Positions 19,035 to 27,925 of a DNA stretch of 64,000 nucleotides are shown here, piece by piece. Position numbers and translations under genes: made by a program. Positions within the stretch are counted from its first letter, which is position 1, and each line of letters begins with the position of its first letter. A model generated the notes under the pieces. It saw only the letters and a program-made list of their open reading frames with translations, was not told the origin of the DNA and did no database searches. Origin of the DNA: Maricaulis sp. (GTDB taxonomy: Bacteria > Pseudomonadota > Alphaproteobacteria > Caulobacterales > Maricaulaceae). The stretch covers positions 1 to 64,000 of the forward strand of contig NZ_JADFAJ010000016.1 in assembly GCF_015665295.1 (NCBI RefSeq), in the 5' to 3' direction.

Positions 19035-19766
19035 ATGCGCAGGACGATGACCGGGCTCAGCGCCCTGATTTTTCTGGCCGGGTGCGCCGGCAGCGCAAGG
19101 GACCTGGATCGTCGCCCGCCAACGGGTTTCGAGACGGCGGCGCGGCTTGCCGATCAGGGACGGCATGCAGACGCCCTGCCGATCCTGCGGTGCATCGCCG
19201 GGCAGGGTGACGGCTTCGAGATCGCGCAATTCCTTGCCGGCCGCAGCGCGCTCGCCCTGTCACAAGCCGACACGACCCCGGCTCTCATGCGCGACGCGCT
19301 GCGGGTTGAAGGGCTGGACCGGCTGGTCTCGGCCGGCAATGCCGGCTGGCCGGCCGCCCAGGCCGCGCTGGCAGAAGCCTTTGCCAGCGTGCCGACCGAG
19401 GAAGCGCTGATGGAGGCCGCCTTTTGGGCCCGGCTCTACCGCCGCAATGCCCGCGAGCGCAGCTATGGTCTCGACCGTCTCGACAACGCCGTCGAGGCCG
19501 ACATCGAGGCCCGCCTTGATCCGGCCGCCATGATGCAGGCCCGCGATCGTACGGCCGCCTTCCAGGCGACGCCGCTGACCCGCGAGACGATGACTCCGGA
19601 TTGCGCGCGGCATGTCAGAAGCGGGCGCGGTGGCGGTTCCGGTGTCAGCGAAGGCCCGGGGCCGCGCGGCGGCGGGAACGGACCTCCCCGCGGGAGAAGC
19701 GAACGAACTGGCGGACCAATTGGACCAGTTGGGCAGGAAGATCGAGGATTGCGTCAGGACGCCTGA
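19035..19766 (+). CDS. Lipoprotein, unknown function, C-terminus suspect
   Basis: A 243-residue protein from the ATG at 19035. The signal ends in a lipobox (LIFLAGC), so it is probably a lipoprotein. The middle consists of helical Ala/Leu-rich segments resembling Sel1/TPR-like repeats (TGFETAARLADQGRHADALPILRC, GNAGWPAAQAALAEAFASV, EEALMEAAFWARLYRRNAR), suggesting protein binding. After about residue 190 the sequence becomes Gly/Arg/Pro-rich with poor third-position GC. The +1 frame instead gives a better-looking helical tail (see findings). The gene ends overlapping the convergent ArsR gene by 13 bases. Confidence 0.7.
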   Translation: MRRTMTGLSALIFLAGCAGSARDLDRRPPTGFETAARLADQGRHADALPILRCIAGQGDGFEIAQFLAGRSALALSQADTTPALMRDALRVEGLDRLVSAGNAGWPAAQAALAEAFASVPTEEALMEAAFWARLYRRNARERSYGLDRLDNAVEADIEARLDPAAMMQARDRTAAFQATPLTRETMTPDCARHVRSGRGGGSGVSEGPGPRGGGNGPPRGRSERTGGPIGPVGQEDRGLRQDA

Positions 19767-20086
19767 GCGAGCGCGTCTGCATCCTTGCCGACCAGGTCGG
19801 GACGATTATGGCAGCAGTCATCCACCAGGAAATTCACTAGGTCACGCGTTCCGTTCGGATTGAGCGAATAGAGCATGAAACGAGACCGGCGTTCCGCCTT
19901 GATCAAGCCAGCCCGCTCAAGCGCCTGCAGATGGCCGGTCATGGTCGAGGGGGGAATGTCAAAACCCTGGGCCAACGCCCCGGCCGAAGCACGCTCTGGT
20001 GCCTGGTCGCACAGCTTGCGAAACAGGGCGAGGCGCACGGGGTGCGCAAGGGCCGCGAAACCGGCAAGTGCATTGCGAGCAGTCAT
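19754..20086 (-). CDS. ArsR-family HTH regulator
   Basis: A 110-residue winged-helix repressor. The order of elements, LAHPVRLALFRKLCD, ALAQGFDIPPSTMTGHLQALERAGLIKAERRSRFMLYSL, is the ArsR/SmtB fold. The recognition helix lies in PPSTMTGHLQALERAG. A CC pair near the C-terminus (DDCCHN) could bind metal or thiols, but the standard ELCVCD metal motif is absent. It follows a methyltransferase-like gene on the same strand by 93 bases. Confidence 0.88.
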   Translation of the reverse strand: MTARNALAGFAALAHPVRLALFRKLCDQAPERASAGALAQGFDIPPSTMTGHLQALERAGLIKAERRSRFMLYSLNPNGTRDLVNFLVDDCCHNRPDLVGKDADALAQAS

Positions 20087-20179
20087 GCAGTCCGGGTTAC
20101 GGGCGAAGCATGACCGCTCAATACAATTTCAATGAAAGTTTTGCGACAGTTCCAAAGGCCTGCATGGCTCGCGCGCGCC

Positions 20180-20842
20180 TCATGCCGCGTTGTTGCGGGC
20201 CGGAAAAACTCGATCCAACAGTCGGCTGACCAGCCCGTGCCGGATGCCGCGCGGACGGCGGGCGGGATCGCCGACCCGCGCCAGCCCGGCCAGCGCCGTT
20301 GCATCGCTGACCAGACCCACTTTGCGAAACATTGCTGCCTCGCCGCCGATCTTGCCCTGCAGGACCCAGCTGGGATCATGCTCAAGCGCATCGGCCAGGC
20401 GAGCACAAGCGCCATGGTCGGCCCCCAGCAGCACCAGGATGCCGCCATCACGCAGCCGCCCTGAGACGTGACGCCAATTGGCCGCCATGGCCGGGAATCC
20501 GGTCTCGGCACCGAAAATCGCGAGATCAAACGGCGCGTCAGACCCGCCCGCGCGTACCGCCGGCCCGCCGCTCAAGGCGTCCGTCGGAATGGCGCGCCGG
20601 TCGCAGGCCGCCTGCAGGGCTTCGATCGCGCCCATCGTCGCCACCACCTGGTGATGCGCGCCGCGCTTGAGGCACACCGCGCCAAGATCGCCGCCACCGA
20701 TCTGGATCGTCCGCTGGCCGGGCTGGACCATGGTGGTTAGGTAATCAGCCACGAGATCATCCTGGATGCGCGCGCGCTTGTTCGGAAGGCGGCGGATTTC
20801 CCCGGCGGGCAGCGTTTCGGTCATCGTCATGGCGTGTTCCAT
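20180..20842 (-). CDS. Methyltransferase-like (Rossmann) protein
   Basis: About 220 residues. A Rossmann-type pattern is seen: TIQIGGGDLGAVCLKRGAHHQVVAT, then DLAIFGAETGFPAMAANWRHVSGRLRDGGILVLLGADH. This resembles class I methyltransferases, but the usual DIGCG motif is IQIGGG, so binding of SAM is uncertain. The start may be 20842 or 20830; the latter has GGA eight bases upstream. It precedes the ArsR gene on the minus strand and might be cotranscribed with it. Confidence 0.65.
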   Translation of the reverse strand: MEHAMTMTETLPAGEIRRLPNKRARIQDDLVADYLTTMVQPGQRTIQIGGGDLGAVCLKRGAHHQVVATMGAIEALQAACDRRAIPTDALSGGPAVRAGGSDAPFDLAIFGAETGFPAMAANWRHVSGRLRDGGILVLLGADHGACARLADALEHDPSWVLQGKIGGEAAMFRKVGLVSDATALAGLARVGDPARRPRGIRHGLVSRLLDRVFPARNNAA

Positions 20843-20975
20843 TCGTGAACAAGGCGTTAACGTCTGACCGGGCTGTCGCAAGCTGCGGGCCAGGTTGTAA
20901 ATCTTACGGTAACCCTATTGGCCGTCAGGATGGAAACCCATTGCCTCGGCACCACTCCGGGAGTTTCCTGCGTTC

Positions 20976-21821
20976 ATGACCCAAATTGATTTTCTGCCTG
21001 TCACGGCGGAGCCCCATATCGTTGATGTGCTGATCGAAGACCGCGCGCCCCGCCTCATCAACACACCCCTTTGGCCGCTGGTGAAGATGATCGGCTACCC
21101 GCTGCTCGGCTATCGCCGGGCTGTCGCCATGGCAGATGCCATCGCTGACCTGTCCGGCACGGATTGTTTTGAATGGGCGTCAGATTATCTTCGCCTGCAG
21201 ACCAACTGCGCGGGGCTCGACCATGTGCCAGCGGAGGGCGCCTGCGTGATTGTCGCCAATCACCCCGGAGGAATTGCCGACGGTATCGCGCTCTGGGATA
21301 CGCTGAAGGCCAAGCGCCCCGACCTGCTCTATTTTGCCAATCGCGATGCGTTGAAAGTGTGCCCAGGACTGGAGGAGCGGGTCATTCCGGTCGAGTGGCG
21401 CGATCACGCCCGCAACCGCAATCAGAGCCGGGAAGTCCTGAGGCGGGCCATCGATGCCTTCAAGGCCGGCCAGTGCATCGTGCTGTTCCCGTCCGGGCGG
21501 ATGTCAGAATGGAGCTGGAAGCATTGGGGCCTGCGCGAGCGACCGTGGCAGCCGACGGCAATCAGCCTCGCCCGCAAGTTTGACGCGCCGATCATCCCGC
21601 TTGCCGTGCGCCAGCGCATGCCCTTCCTCTACTACGCCCTTGCGCAGATCAATGAGGAGCTCAAGGACATGACGATCTTCCACGGCTTCATGGGCAAGGC
21701 CGGCACCCGCTACAAGCTGGCCTATGGCCGCCCGATGATGGTGAGCAAGGAAGATGGTACGGACAGCCAGGTCACCGAAATGTTCCGGGATATTTGCGAG
21801 CGGATGGCGTGGGGGCGCTAA
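20976..21821 (+). CDS. Lysophospholipid acyltransferase family protein
   Basis: A 281-residue PlsC-like enzyme, expected to add an acyl chain to a lysophospholipid or related lipid at the inner membrane. The catalytic motif is NHPGGIAD (H96, D102), a five-residue variant of the usual HX4D, and the second block is FPSGRMSEW, which fits the 'FPEG' motif. A conserved PIIPLAVRQRMPFLY strand follows. No membrane-spanning helix is strong. It ends overlapping the convergent FG-GAP gene by four bases. Confidence 0.88.
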   Translation: MTQIDFLPVTAEPHIVDVLIEDRAPRLINTPLWPLVKMIGYPLLGYRRAVAMADAIADLSGTDCFEWASDYLRLQTNCAGLDHVPAEGACVIVANHPGGIADGIALWDTLKAKRPDLLYFANRDALKVCPGLEERVIPVEWRDHARNRNQSREVLRRAIDAFKAGQCIVLFPSGRMSEWSWKHWGLRERPWQPTAISLARKFDAPIIPLAVRQRMPFLYYALAQINEELKDMTIFHGFMGKAGTRYKLAYGRPMMVSKEDGTDSQVTEMFRDICERMAWGR

Positions 21822-22932
21822 TCGGGTTCGGGATTCATCCGGTTGATCAGCGTGTAGTTCGATCCCTCGGACACCGCGAAAACCAGATCGGGGCGTCCAT
21901 CGGCGTTCAGGTCCCCGACGCTGAGATTATACGTATCTGACGGCGCATCGCCGACCTCAAGCGGTACGAAGCCGTCCGCAGAGCCGAGATAGATCCGGTT
22001 GCGGACCCCGGAATTGGCAACACCAATGTCCGTTCGCCCATCCTGGTTGAAGTCGGCGAGGGCGAGGCCAAACTCCACGTCAGTCGCGTCGCCGAAGCGC
22101 TCGATCTGGGTGAACCCCCGGTGCCATCATTGACCAGAATGACGCTTTGCATCTCCATGCCGCCGGCGAGGATGTCGGGGTGGCCGTCCCCCGTGACATC
22201 GCCCAGCGCGACCGCCCTTATCTCCATGGAGAGCTCCCCCGCCAGCAGGACCGGTTCGGAGAATCCGCCCGCGACCAGACCCCGATACAAGACCACCCCT
22301 TCACCGCCGCGATTGGAGAAAACCAGATCGATCAGGCCATCGGCATCCACATCGCCCGCCGCAAGCTGGATCGTCTGCCAGGCGCCCGGCAGTTCGATAT
22401 CATCGCCAAAATGGCCTGTACCGTCGTTAAGAAAGTAGCGGTTTGCCTCGCCCCGCTGGACGAGGACGAGATCCTGATCGCCGTCGCCATCAAGGTCGGC
22501 GGCGGCAATGCTGCGGGCCTGGGCGACCGGGCCAAGCTCGCGCGCCTCGTCAAAATGGGCGGCGCCATCATTGAAGAGGAGGAGAACCGGCAAAAGGTCT
22601 CGCGCGACGGCCGCGTCGAGATCGCCATCCCCATCAAAATCAGCCAGCGCCGCCTCATAGCCGGTGGCCCGGTCCGGGCCTGCATTCCGCGCCGAGCGGA
22701 AGAACCCCATCCCGTTATTCAGGAAAACCTCATCCTGCTGGATCCAGTGACGACCATTGACGGCGAACCCGTCGAGATCCCCATCGCCATCAAGATCACC
22801 GAGATTAACCGAGGCTGTGAGGCCGGTCTCTTCGCCGAAGAAATTATAGGGATGGAGCCAGAACGGGTCCTGCGCTGCGGCAAGACCCGGCATACCGAGA
22901 GCCACCGCTAGCCCTGTCAGCAGGCGTTTCAT
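21818..22932 (-). pseudogene. FG-GAP/VCBS repeat protein, frameshifted
   Basis: A secreted protein with a signal peptide (MKRLLTGLAVALGMPGLAAA) and seven calcium-type loops of the FG-GAP form, for example LGDLDGDGDLD, LADFDGDGDLD and VGDLNADGRPD. The reading frame is interrupted at 22115-22119, where five Gs (minus strand) follow NDGT; a sixth G would join it to the frame continuing FTQIERFGDATDVEFGLALADF to the stop at 21818. The start at 22932 has GGAG eight bases upstream. Without the shift the product would be about 370 residues and bind or adhere through a beta-propeller. It may be a true mutation or a sequencing error. Confidence 0.85.
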
Positions 22933-23038
22933 GATCGTTCTCCCCATCGATTTGAAAGAACGCTAACCGGTCGAGTTTCCGGCCGCCAGTTAAGCTTTGT
23001 TCGTGAAGCCCCGCCCACCAGGAAGCGCAACACCCATT

Positions 23039-23067
23039 TTGGCCGAGACGACTCACGATTCGGCCAA
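23039..23067. promoter_or_regulatory. 8-bp inverted repeat upstream of serine hydrolase
   Basis: TTGGCCGA and TCGGCCAA, separated by 13 bases, lie in the 253-base intergenic region between the divergent FG-GAP and beta-lactamase-family genes. It could be an operator; no direct evidence. Confidence 0.25.
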
Positions 23068-23185
23068 CCGGGCCCTGGCGAGTACCTCAGCGGGAAAACC
23101 ACTCGCTGCATCCGATCACCCTGCAGGAAGCATCCCAAAGCAGAGAGCGCCAGAATTGACCGGCGGCGGATAGGTAGGAATCAGG

Positions 23186-24289
23186 ATGTTACGTGTTTTC
23201 TCAGCTGGACTTGCCCTTTTGGCAGCGACTGCGGGCGTCCAGGCCCAGGATCTCCAGACGCAGGTGGAAAGCTGGCGCACGCGGACCGATGTGCTGGGTA
23301 TCTCCGTTGCTGTTTGGGACGGACGAAGTCTCGACACGGCAGTCGCCGGGCATCGCAGCGAAAACGGAGAGGCGATCACCCCTAGCGACCGCTTTGCCAT
23401 TGCCAGCGTGTCCAAGACATTCACGGCCGCGGCCATTCTCGCTCTGAACGCAGACCATCTTGTCTCGCTTGATGACGCGGCTGCGACGGCATCCGGACTG
23501 AATTTTGGGGCCAATCTGACTGTCAGATCCCTGCTTTACCACACAGCTGGCATCCCGGAATACATCGGCGGGGCTCTCAGCTTTCAGACATTTCTGGCCG
23601 AGCATTCGAACGGACGGTCGTCCTGGTTGAGCGAAACGGTCGTCGGGTTCGCGACTGCCGCCCCCGGGACAGCTAATTCGGATTTTGCCTACTCGAATTC
23701 CCACTACGCGGTCCTGGGACGGGTTATCGAGCACCAGACCGGCCTCGACTTGGCCGATGCGCTGGACAACCTCGTCTTCCAGCCTGCCGGCCTCTCCAGT
23801 GCCAGCCTTGTAACCGACAGTTCTGACGCCCCCGACGCGCTCGGTTACTCAGCCATGCTCGGCGGTGTGTTGGGAGCACCCCAATTTGACGACCGCCTCG
23901 CACGCGAACTGGCCAGCCTTGGCTATGCTGCGGGCGGGGTGATGATCAATGCTGGAGACTTGGCGCGATGGGGGGCGATCTGGCTGGCCGATGACACTGG
24001 CGCTACTGGCCAGGCATACCAGTTACCGGCGGGCGGCGAGGCTTTCGGTCTGGATGCCGGGCGGGTGTCGGTGGGAGCCGGCGCGTTTGAGGTCCTCTAC
24101 GGCGACCATCGCTACCGCCTCCACGGCGGTGATGGTCTTGGCGCGACAGCGCTGGTATTCTATGACCCTGAAACCGGGATCTCGGTCGCCATCCTGCAGA
24201 ATGATGATACCGTGCGGTCTCTAGGCTTCGGCGCCCCCGGCTTCCTCGATGAGCTCGCGCTGGAAATACTTGCCAGTCGCGCCCGATAG
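23186..24289 (+). CDS. Beta-lactamase-family serine hydrolase (class C-like)
   Basis: A 367-residue exported hydrolase: signal peptide 1-20 (ending VQAQ), then the SxxK nucleophile motif S74-V-S-K77 and the YxN motif in FAYSNSHYAVLG. The third box near the C-terminus is LHGGDG, the H-x-G form seen in many such esterases and peptidases. This family includes DD-peptidases, esterases and resistance enzymes, and the sequence does not say which. The gene shares a bidirectional hairpin with the sdh operon. Confidence 0.9.
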   Translation: MLRVFSAGLALLAATAGVQAQDLQTQVESWRTRTDVLGISVAVWDGRSLDTAVAGHRSENGEAITPSDRFAIASVSKTFTAAAILALNADHLVSLDDAAATASGLNFGANLTVRSLLYHTAGIPEYIGGALSFQTFLAEHSNGRSSWLSETVVGFATAAPGTANSDFAYSNSHYAVLGRVIEHQTGLDLADALDNLVFQPAGLSSASLVTDSSDAPDALGYSAMLGGVLGAPQFDDRLARELASLGYAAGGVMINAGDLARWGAIWLADDTGATGQAYQLPAGGEAFGLDAGRVSVGAGAFEVLYGDHRYRLHGGDGLGATALVFYDPETGISVAILQNDDTVRSLGFGAPGFLDELALEILASRAR

Positions 24290-24293
24290 AAAA

Positions 24294-24319
24294 AAGCCCC
24301 GCCGAATCCGGCGGGGCTT
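24294..24319 (-). terminator. Terminator of the sdh operon
   Basis: An 11-bp perfect stem (AAGCCCCGCCG / CGGCGGGGCTT) with an AATC loop lies between the convergent serine hydrolase and sdhB. On the minus strand the stem is followed by a run of T, so it mainly ends sdhCDAB; it may also serve the hydrolase. Confidence 0.92.
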
Positions 24320-24346
24320 GACCGATTTCAGTACTGGCGTGGAGGC

Positions 24347-25126
24347 CTAGCTTTCGCGCTCGACCATCATCTGCTTGATCTCGCCGATGGCCTCGGCCGG
24401 GTTCAGACCCTTCGGGCAGACCTGGGCGCAATTCATGATGGTGTGGCAGCGATAGAGCTTGAACGGGTCATTGAGCTCGTCGAGGCGCTCGCCGGTGGCC
24501 TCGTCGCGGCTATCGGCGAGCCAGCGATAGGCCTGCAGCAGGGCGGCCGGGCCCATGTATTTGTCGCCATTCCACCAGTAGGACGGACAGGCCGTGGAGC
24601 AGGAGGCGCACATGATGCACTCATAAAGACCATCCAGCTTCTCGCGCTGTTCCGGGCTCTGTTTCCACTCTTTTTCAGGCGCCGGCGTATCGGTCTTGAG
24701 GTAGGGCTTCACTGCGGCGTGCTGGGCGTAGAACTGGGTCAGGTCCGGGATCAGGTCGCGAACCACGGGCTGGTGCGGCAGCGGCGAGATGGTGATGTCA
24801 CCCTTGTACTCGTCAATGCCGGACGTGCAGGCGATCGTGTTGCGGCCACCGATATTCATCGAGCAGGAGCCGCAAACGCCTTCGCGGCAGGACCGCCGGA
24901 AGGCCAGCGAGGCGTCAACATTGTTCTTGATCCACAAAAGGGCATCGAGAACCATCGGCCCGCAATCGTCCATGTCCACCTTGTAGGTGTCCCAGCTCGG
25001 AGTCTGGTCGGTCTCCGGATTGTAGCGATAGACCTTGAAGGTCCGCGTATTCTTCGCCCCGCCCGGCGTCGGATGGGTCTTGCCCTTTTTCGGGGCGGAA
25101 CCTTTGGGAAGTGTCAGCTGAACCAT
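24347..25126 (-). CDS. sdhB: Succinate dehydrogenase iron-sulfur subunit
   Basis: A 259-residue complex II subunit that carries electrons from the FAD of SdhA to quinone. The [2Fe-2S] ligands are C80, C85, C88 and C100. The [4Fe-4S] and [3Fe-4S] ligands come from [13 protein letters not shown] (C170, C173, C176, C180) and [14 protein letters not shown] (C227, C233, C237). It is the last gene of sdhCDAB, ten bases after sdhA, and is followed by a strong terminator. Confidence 0.98.
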   Translation of the reverse strand: MVQLTLPKGSAPKKGKTHPTPGGAKNTRTFKVYRYNPETDQTPSWDTYKVDMDDCGPMVLDALLWIKNNVDASLAFRRSCREGVCGSCSMNIGGRNTIACTSGIDEYKGDITISPLPHQPVVRDLIPDLTQFYAQHAAVKPYLKTDTPAPEKEWKQSPEQREKLDGLYECIMCASCSTACPSYWWNGDKYMGPAALLQAYRWLADSRDEATGERLDELNDPFKLYRCHTIMNCAQVCPKGLNPAEAIGEIKQMMVERES

Positions 25127-25136
25127 GTCGTTTCCC

Positions 25137-26924
25137 CTAGTAGACCCGTGCTTTCGGCTCGATATACGCGATGTCGTTCGACATCGTGTAGGTGTGAACC
25201 GGGCGGTAGTCGATTTTCACATTGCCCGCTTCGTCGCACCAGGCGAGCGTGTGCTTCATCCAGTTTTCATCGTCACGATCGGAGAAGTCCTCACGGGCAT
25301 GGGCACCGCGGCTTTCCTCGCGATTGGCTGCGCCATTCACGGTAACGGCAGCCTGGCAGAGCAGGTTGTCCATCTCCAGCGTTTCCATGAGATCCGTGTT
25401 CCAGACCATGGTGCGGTCGGTGACACCGATATCGGCCATGCCGGCATAGACTTGGCGGATGGCCCCGACGCCTTCGTCGAGCACATCACCGGTCCGGAAG
25501 ACGGCGCAGTTGTTCTGCATCGAGCGCTGCATTTCGAGGCGCAGCTTGGCCGTCGGTGTTCCGCCGGACGCATTGCGATACTTGTCGAGGCGGTCGAGTG
25601 AATTCTGCCCGTCGGTCGCCTTGATTTCGGGCTGGCTAGCACCGGCCTTGACCGTCTCCCCCAGACGCAGACCTGCCGCACGGCCGAAGACAACAAGATC
25701 AATCAGCGAGTTGGAGCCGAGGCGATTGGCACCGTGCACCGAGACGCAGGCCGCTTCACCGACCGCCATCAGACCCGGCACGACCGTATCGGCATTGTCA
25801 CCGACCTTGGTCAGGACTTCGCCATGATAATTGGTCGGGATGCCGCCCATATTGTAGTGGACTGTCGGCAGGACAGGGATCGGCTCCTTGGTCACGTCGA
25901 CACCAGCAAAGACGCGGGCACTCTCGGAGATACCCGGAAGGCGCTCATGCAAAACAGCCGGATCCAGGTGGTCAAGGTGGAGATGGATATGGTCACCATT
26001 CGGACCGACACCGCGACCCTCGCGGATCTCCATCGTCATCGAGCGTGAGACCACATCGCGCGAGGCGAGATCCTTGGCCGACGGGGCATAGCGCTCCATG
26101 AAGCGCTCGCCGTTGGAATTGGTGAGATAACCACCTTCACCGCGGGCACCCTCGGTGATCAGGCAGCCGGCGCCATAAATGCCGGTCGGATGGAATTGAA
26201 CGAATTCCATGTCCTGCAGCGGCAGACCGGCGCGCAGCACCATCGCATTGCCGTCACCAGTGCAGGTGTGGGCCGAGGTGGCGGAGAAATAGGCGCGGCC
26301 ATAGCCGCCGGTCGCCAGGACAACCGTCTGGGCCCGGAAACGATGCAGCGTGCCGTCATCGAGCTTCCAGGCGGTGATACCGCGGCAGACGCCGTCATCA
26401 TCCATGATCAGGTCGAGCGCGAAATACTCGATGAAGAATTCGGTCTCGTTGCGGACCGACTGGCCATACAGCGTGTGCAGGATGGCGTGACCGGTACGGT
26501 CGGCGGCGGCGCAGGTGCGCTGGACCGGACCCTCGCCATAATTCTTGGTCATGCCGCCGAAGGCACGCTGATAAATCTTGCCGTCCTCGGTGCGCGAGAA
26601 GGGCACACCCCAGTGCTCCAGCTCGTAAACAGCGTCCGGCGCGTTGCGGCAGAGATACTCAATGGCATCCTGGTCACCCAGCCAGTCCGACCCCTTGACG
26701 GTGTCATACATGTGCCAGCGCCAGTCATCCTCACCCATGTTTCCCAGCGAGGCGGAAATCCCGCCCTGCGCTGCCACGGTGTGCGAGCGGGTCGGGAAGA
26801 CCTTGGTGATGCAGGCGGTCTTCAGACCCGCCTGGGAAGCTCCGAGCGCCGCGCGGAGGCCCGAGCCCCCGGCACCGACGACGACCACGTCATAGGTGTG
26901 ATCGATCCAGTTGTATTCGGCCAT
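25137..26924 (-). CDS. sdhA: Succinate dehydrogenase flavoprotein subunit
   Basis: A 595-residue enzyme that oxidises succinate to fumarate at the inner face of the cytoplasmic membrane. The dinucleotide fold is [17 protein letters not shown]. The covalently flavinylated histidine is H48 in SHTVAAQGG. The catalytic region is [23 protein letters not shown] and the substrate loop [22 protein letters not shown]. Length is typical. Gene order is sdhC-sdhD-sdhA-sdhB. Confidence 0.98.
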   Translation of the reverse strand: MAEYNWIDHTYDVVVVGAGGSGLRAALGASQAGLKTACITKVFPTRSHTVAAQGGISASLGNMGEDDWRWHMYDTVKGSDWLGDQDAIEYLCRNAPDAVYELEHWGVPFSRTEDGKIYQRAFGGMTKNYGEGPVQRTCAAADRTGHAILHTLYGQSVRNETEFFIEYFALDLIMDDDGVCRGITAWKLDDGTLHRFRAQTVVLATGGYGRAYFSATSAHTCTGDGNAMVLRAGLPLQDMEFVQFHPTGIYGAGCLITEGARGEGGYLTNSNGERFMERYAPSAKDLASRDVVSRSMTMEIREGRGVGPNGDHIHLHLDHLDPAVLHERLPGISESARVFAGVDVTKEPIPVLPTVHYNMGGIPTNYHGEVLTKVGDNADTVVPGLMAVGEAACVSVHGANRLGSNSLIDLVVFGRAAGLRLGETVKAGASQPEIKATDGQNSLDRLDKYRNASGGTPTAKLRLEMQRSMQNNCAVFRTGDVLDEGVGAIRQVYAGMADIGVTDRTMVWNTDLMETLEMDNLLCQAAVTVNGAANREESRGAHAREDFSDRDDENWMKHTLAWCDEAGNVKIDYRPVHTYTMSNDIAYIEPKARVY

Positions 26925-26936
26925 GTGGTGCGTCCG

Positions 26937-27308
26937 TTAAAGCGCGAGTTTCAGCAGGGCAAAGGCTGTGACCAGCCACAACCCAAGCGTCAGGAAAGTG
27001 TTTGCCAGCATCAGGATCATCTTGGTGCCAGACTTGTGGACATAGTCCTCGATGATCACCTGCATACCCAGCCGCATGTGCGACAAACCCGCCGTCAGCG
27101 TAAGCAGGGTGATGATGGCACCAGCCGGGCTGGCAAAGAACTCGCCGGCATTGGCCGGAGCGCCCGACTTGGCGAGCATCCAGACAAAGACCGGTGCGAG
27201 GAAGAACAGCGCGATCGAGGTGACCCGATGGGTAATCCAGTGACCGGCGGCATGGCCGGAGGCACCAAGTCCGCGAACCTTGGCGGCAGGCGTGCGATAA
27301 TCGCTCAT
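26937..27308 (-). CDS. sdhD: Succinate dehydrogenase membrane anchor subunit
   Basis: A 123-residue protein with three membrane helices. The heme b ligand His lies in LSHMRLGMQVIIEDYVHKSG, the usual SdhD signature. It starts two bases after sdhC stops and is followed twelve bases later by sdhA. It and SdhC hold the quinone site. Confidence 0.95.
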   Translation of the reverse strand: MSDYRTPAAKVRGLGASGHAAGHWITHRVTSIALFFLAPVFVWMLAKSGAPANAGEFFASPAGAIITLLTLTAGLSHMRLGMQVIIEDYVHKSGTKMILMLANTFLTLGLWLVTAFALLKLAL

Positions 27309-27310
27309 AA

Positions 27311-27703
27311 TCAGATCCCCAGCTCGAGCCAGACCAGCGCGGTCGGGACGATCGCACCGGCGATGATCAGGATGGATCGCAGGTTGGAGCCTTTCGGGTC
27401 ATAGCCCTTGCCGGCATCCCAGAACAGGTGGCGAAGCCCGTTCAGCCAGTGATAGCTGACCGAATAGGTCAGGGCGATCAGGCCGAACCGCGTCACCCAG
27501 GCCATCCAGCCTTCGAACAGGAAGCCGACCGAGCTTTCCGCGCCAAAAGCGAGAAGGATGATCCAGACGCTGATCGCGACAGCGCCGAAATAGTTCGCCA
27601 CCCCGGTGGCGCGATGAAGAATGGAGGACGCCATCGTCGCGTGCCAGCGCCAGACCTGCAGGTGTGGCGACATCGGACGCGGATCAGACCAGTCGGAAGC
27701 CAT
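27311..27703 (-). CDS. sdhC: Succinate dehydrogenase cytochrome b556 subunit
   Basis: A 130-residue, three-helix membrane subunit and the first gene of the operon. The family motifs RPMSPHLQVWRW, SILHRATGVAN and HWLNGLRHLFWDAGKGYD (with the heme and quinone residues) are all present. A potential sigma-70 promoter with a 16-base spacer lies about 70-100 bases upstream. Confidence 0.96.
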   Translation of the reverse strand: MASDWSDPRPMSPHLQVWRWHATMASSILHRATGVANYFGAVAISVWIILLAFGAESSVGFLFEGWMAWVTRFGLIALTYSVSYHWLNGLRHLFWDAGKGYDPKGSNLRSILIIAGAIVPTALVWLELGI

Positions 27704-27778
27704 GAGGCAGCCTTTCGCTCTTTTGTCCGGAACCCGCGCAACAGCCCCGCTGGCGCGGTAAATCAGTGTCGATGCAGC

Positions 27779-27806
27779 ACAATAGGCCTGAACTTGTCAG
27801 GGTCAA
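27779..27806 (-). promoter_or_regulatory. Candidate promoter of sdhCDAB
   Basis: On the minus strand, TTGACC (27806-27801) and TATTGT (27784-27779) are 16 bases apart, close to sigma-70 consensus boxes. This would place transcription start near 27772, about 70 bases before sdhC. It is only a sequence match. Confidence 0.4.
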
Positions 27807-27925
27807 CGCGGCACGAAGCGCACCGCTGACAACATCCAGACACTTTTTCCGGCAATCGGTACGCGATCCCGTTTGAGAATGGCGCCACACGACCTAGATT
27901 AAGTCGGTCCATCAAGGAGACCGAC

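Noticed and set aside
26190-27404. 404-codon plus-strand frame opposite sdhA
   Set aside because: Shadow of sdhA and sdhD, both certain.
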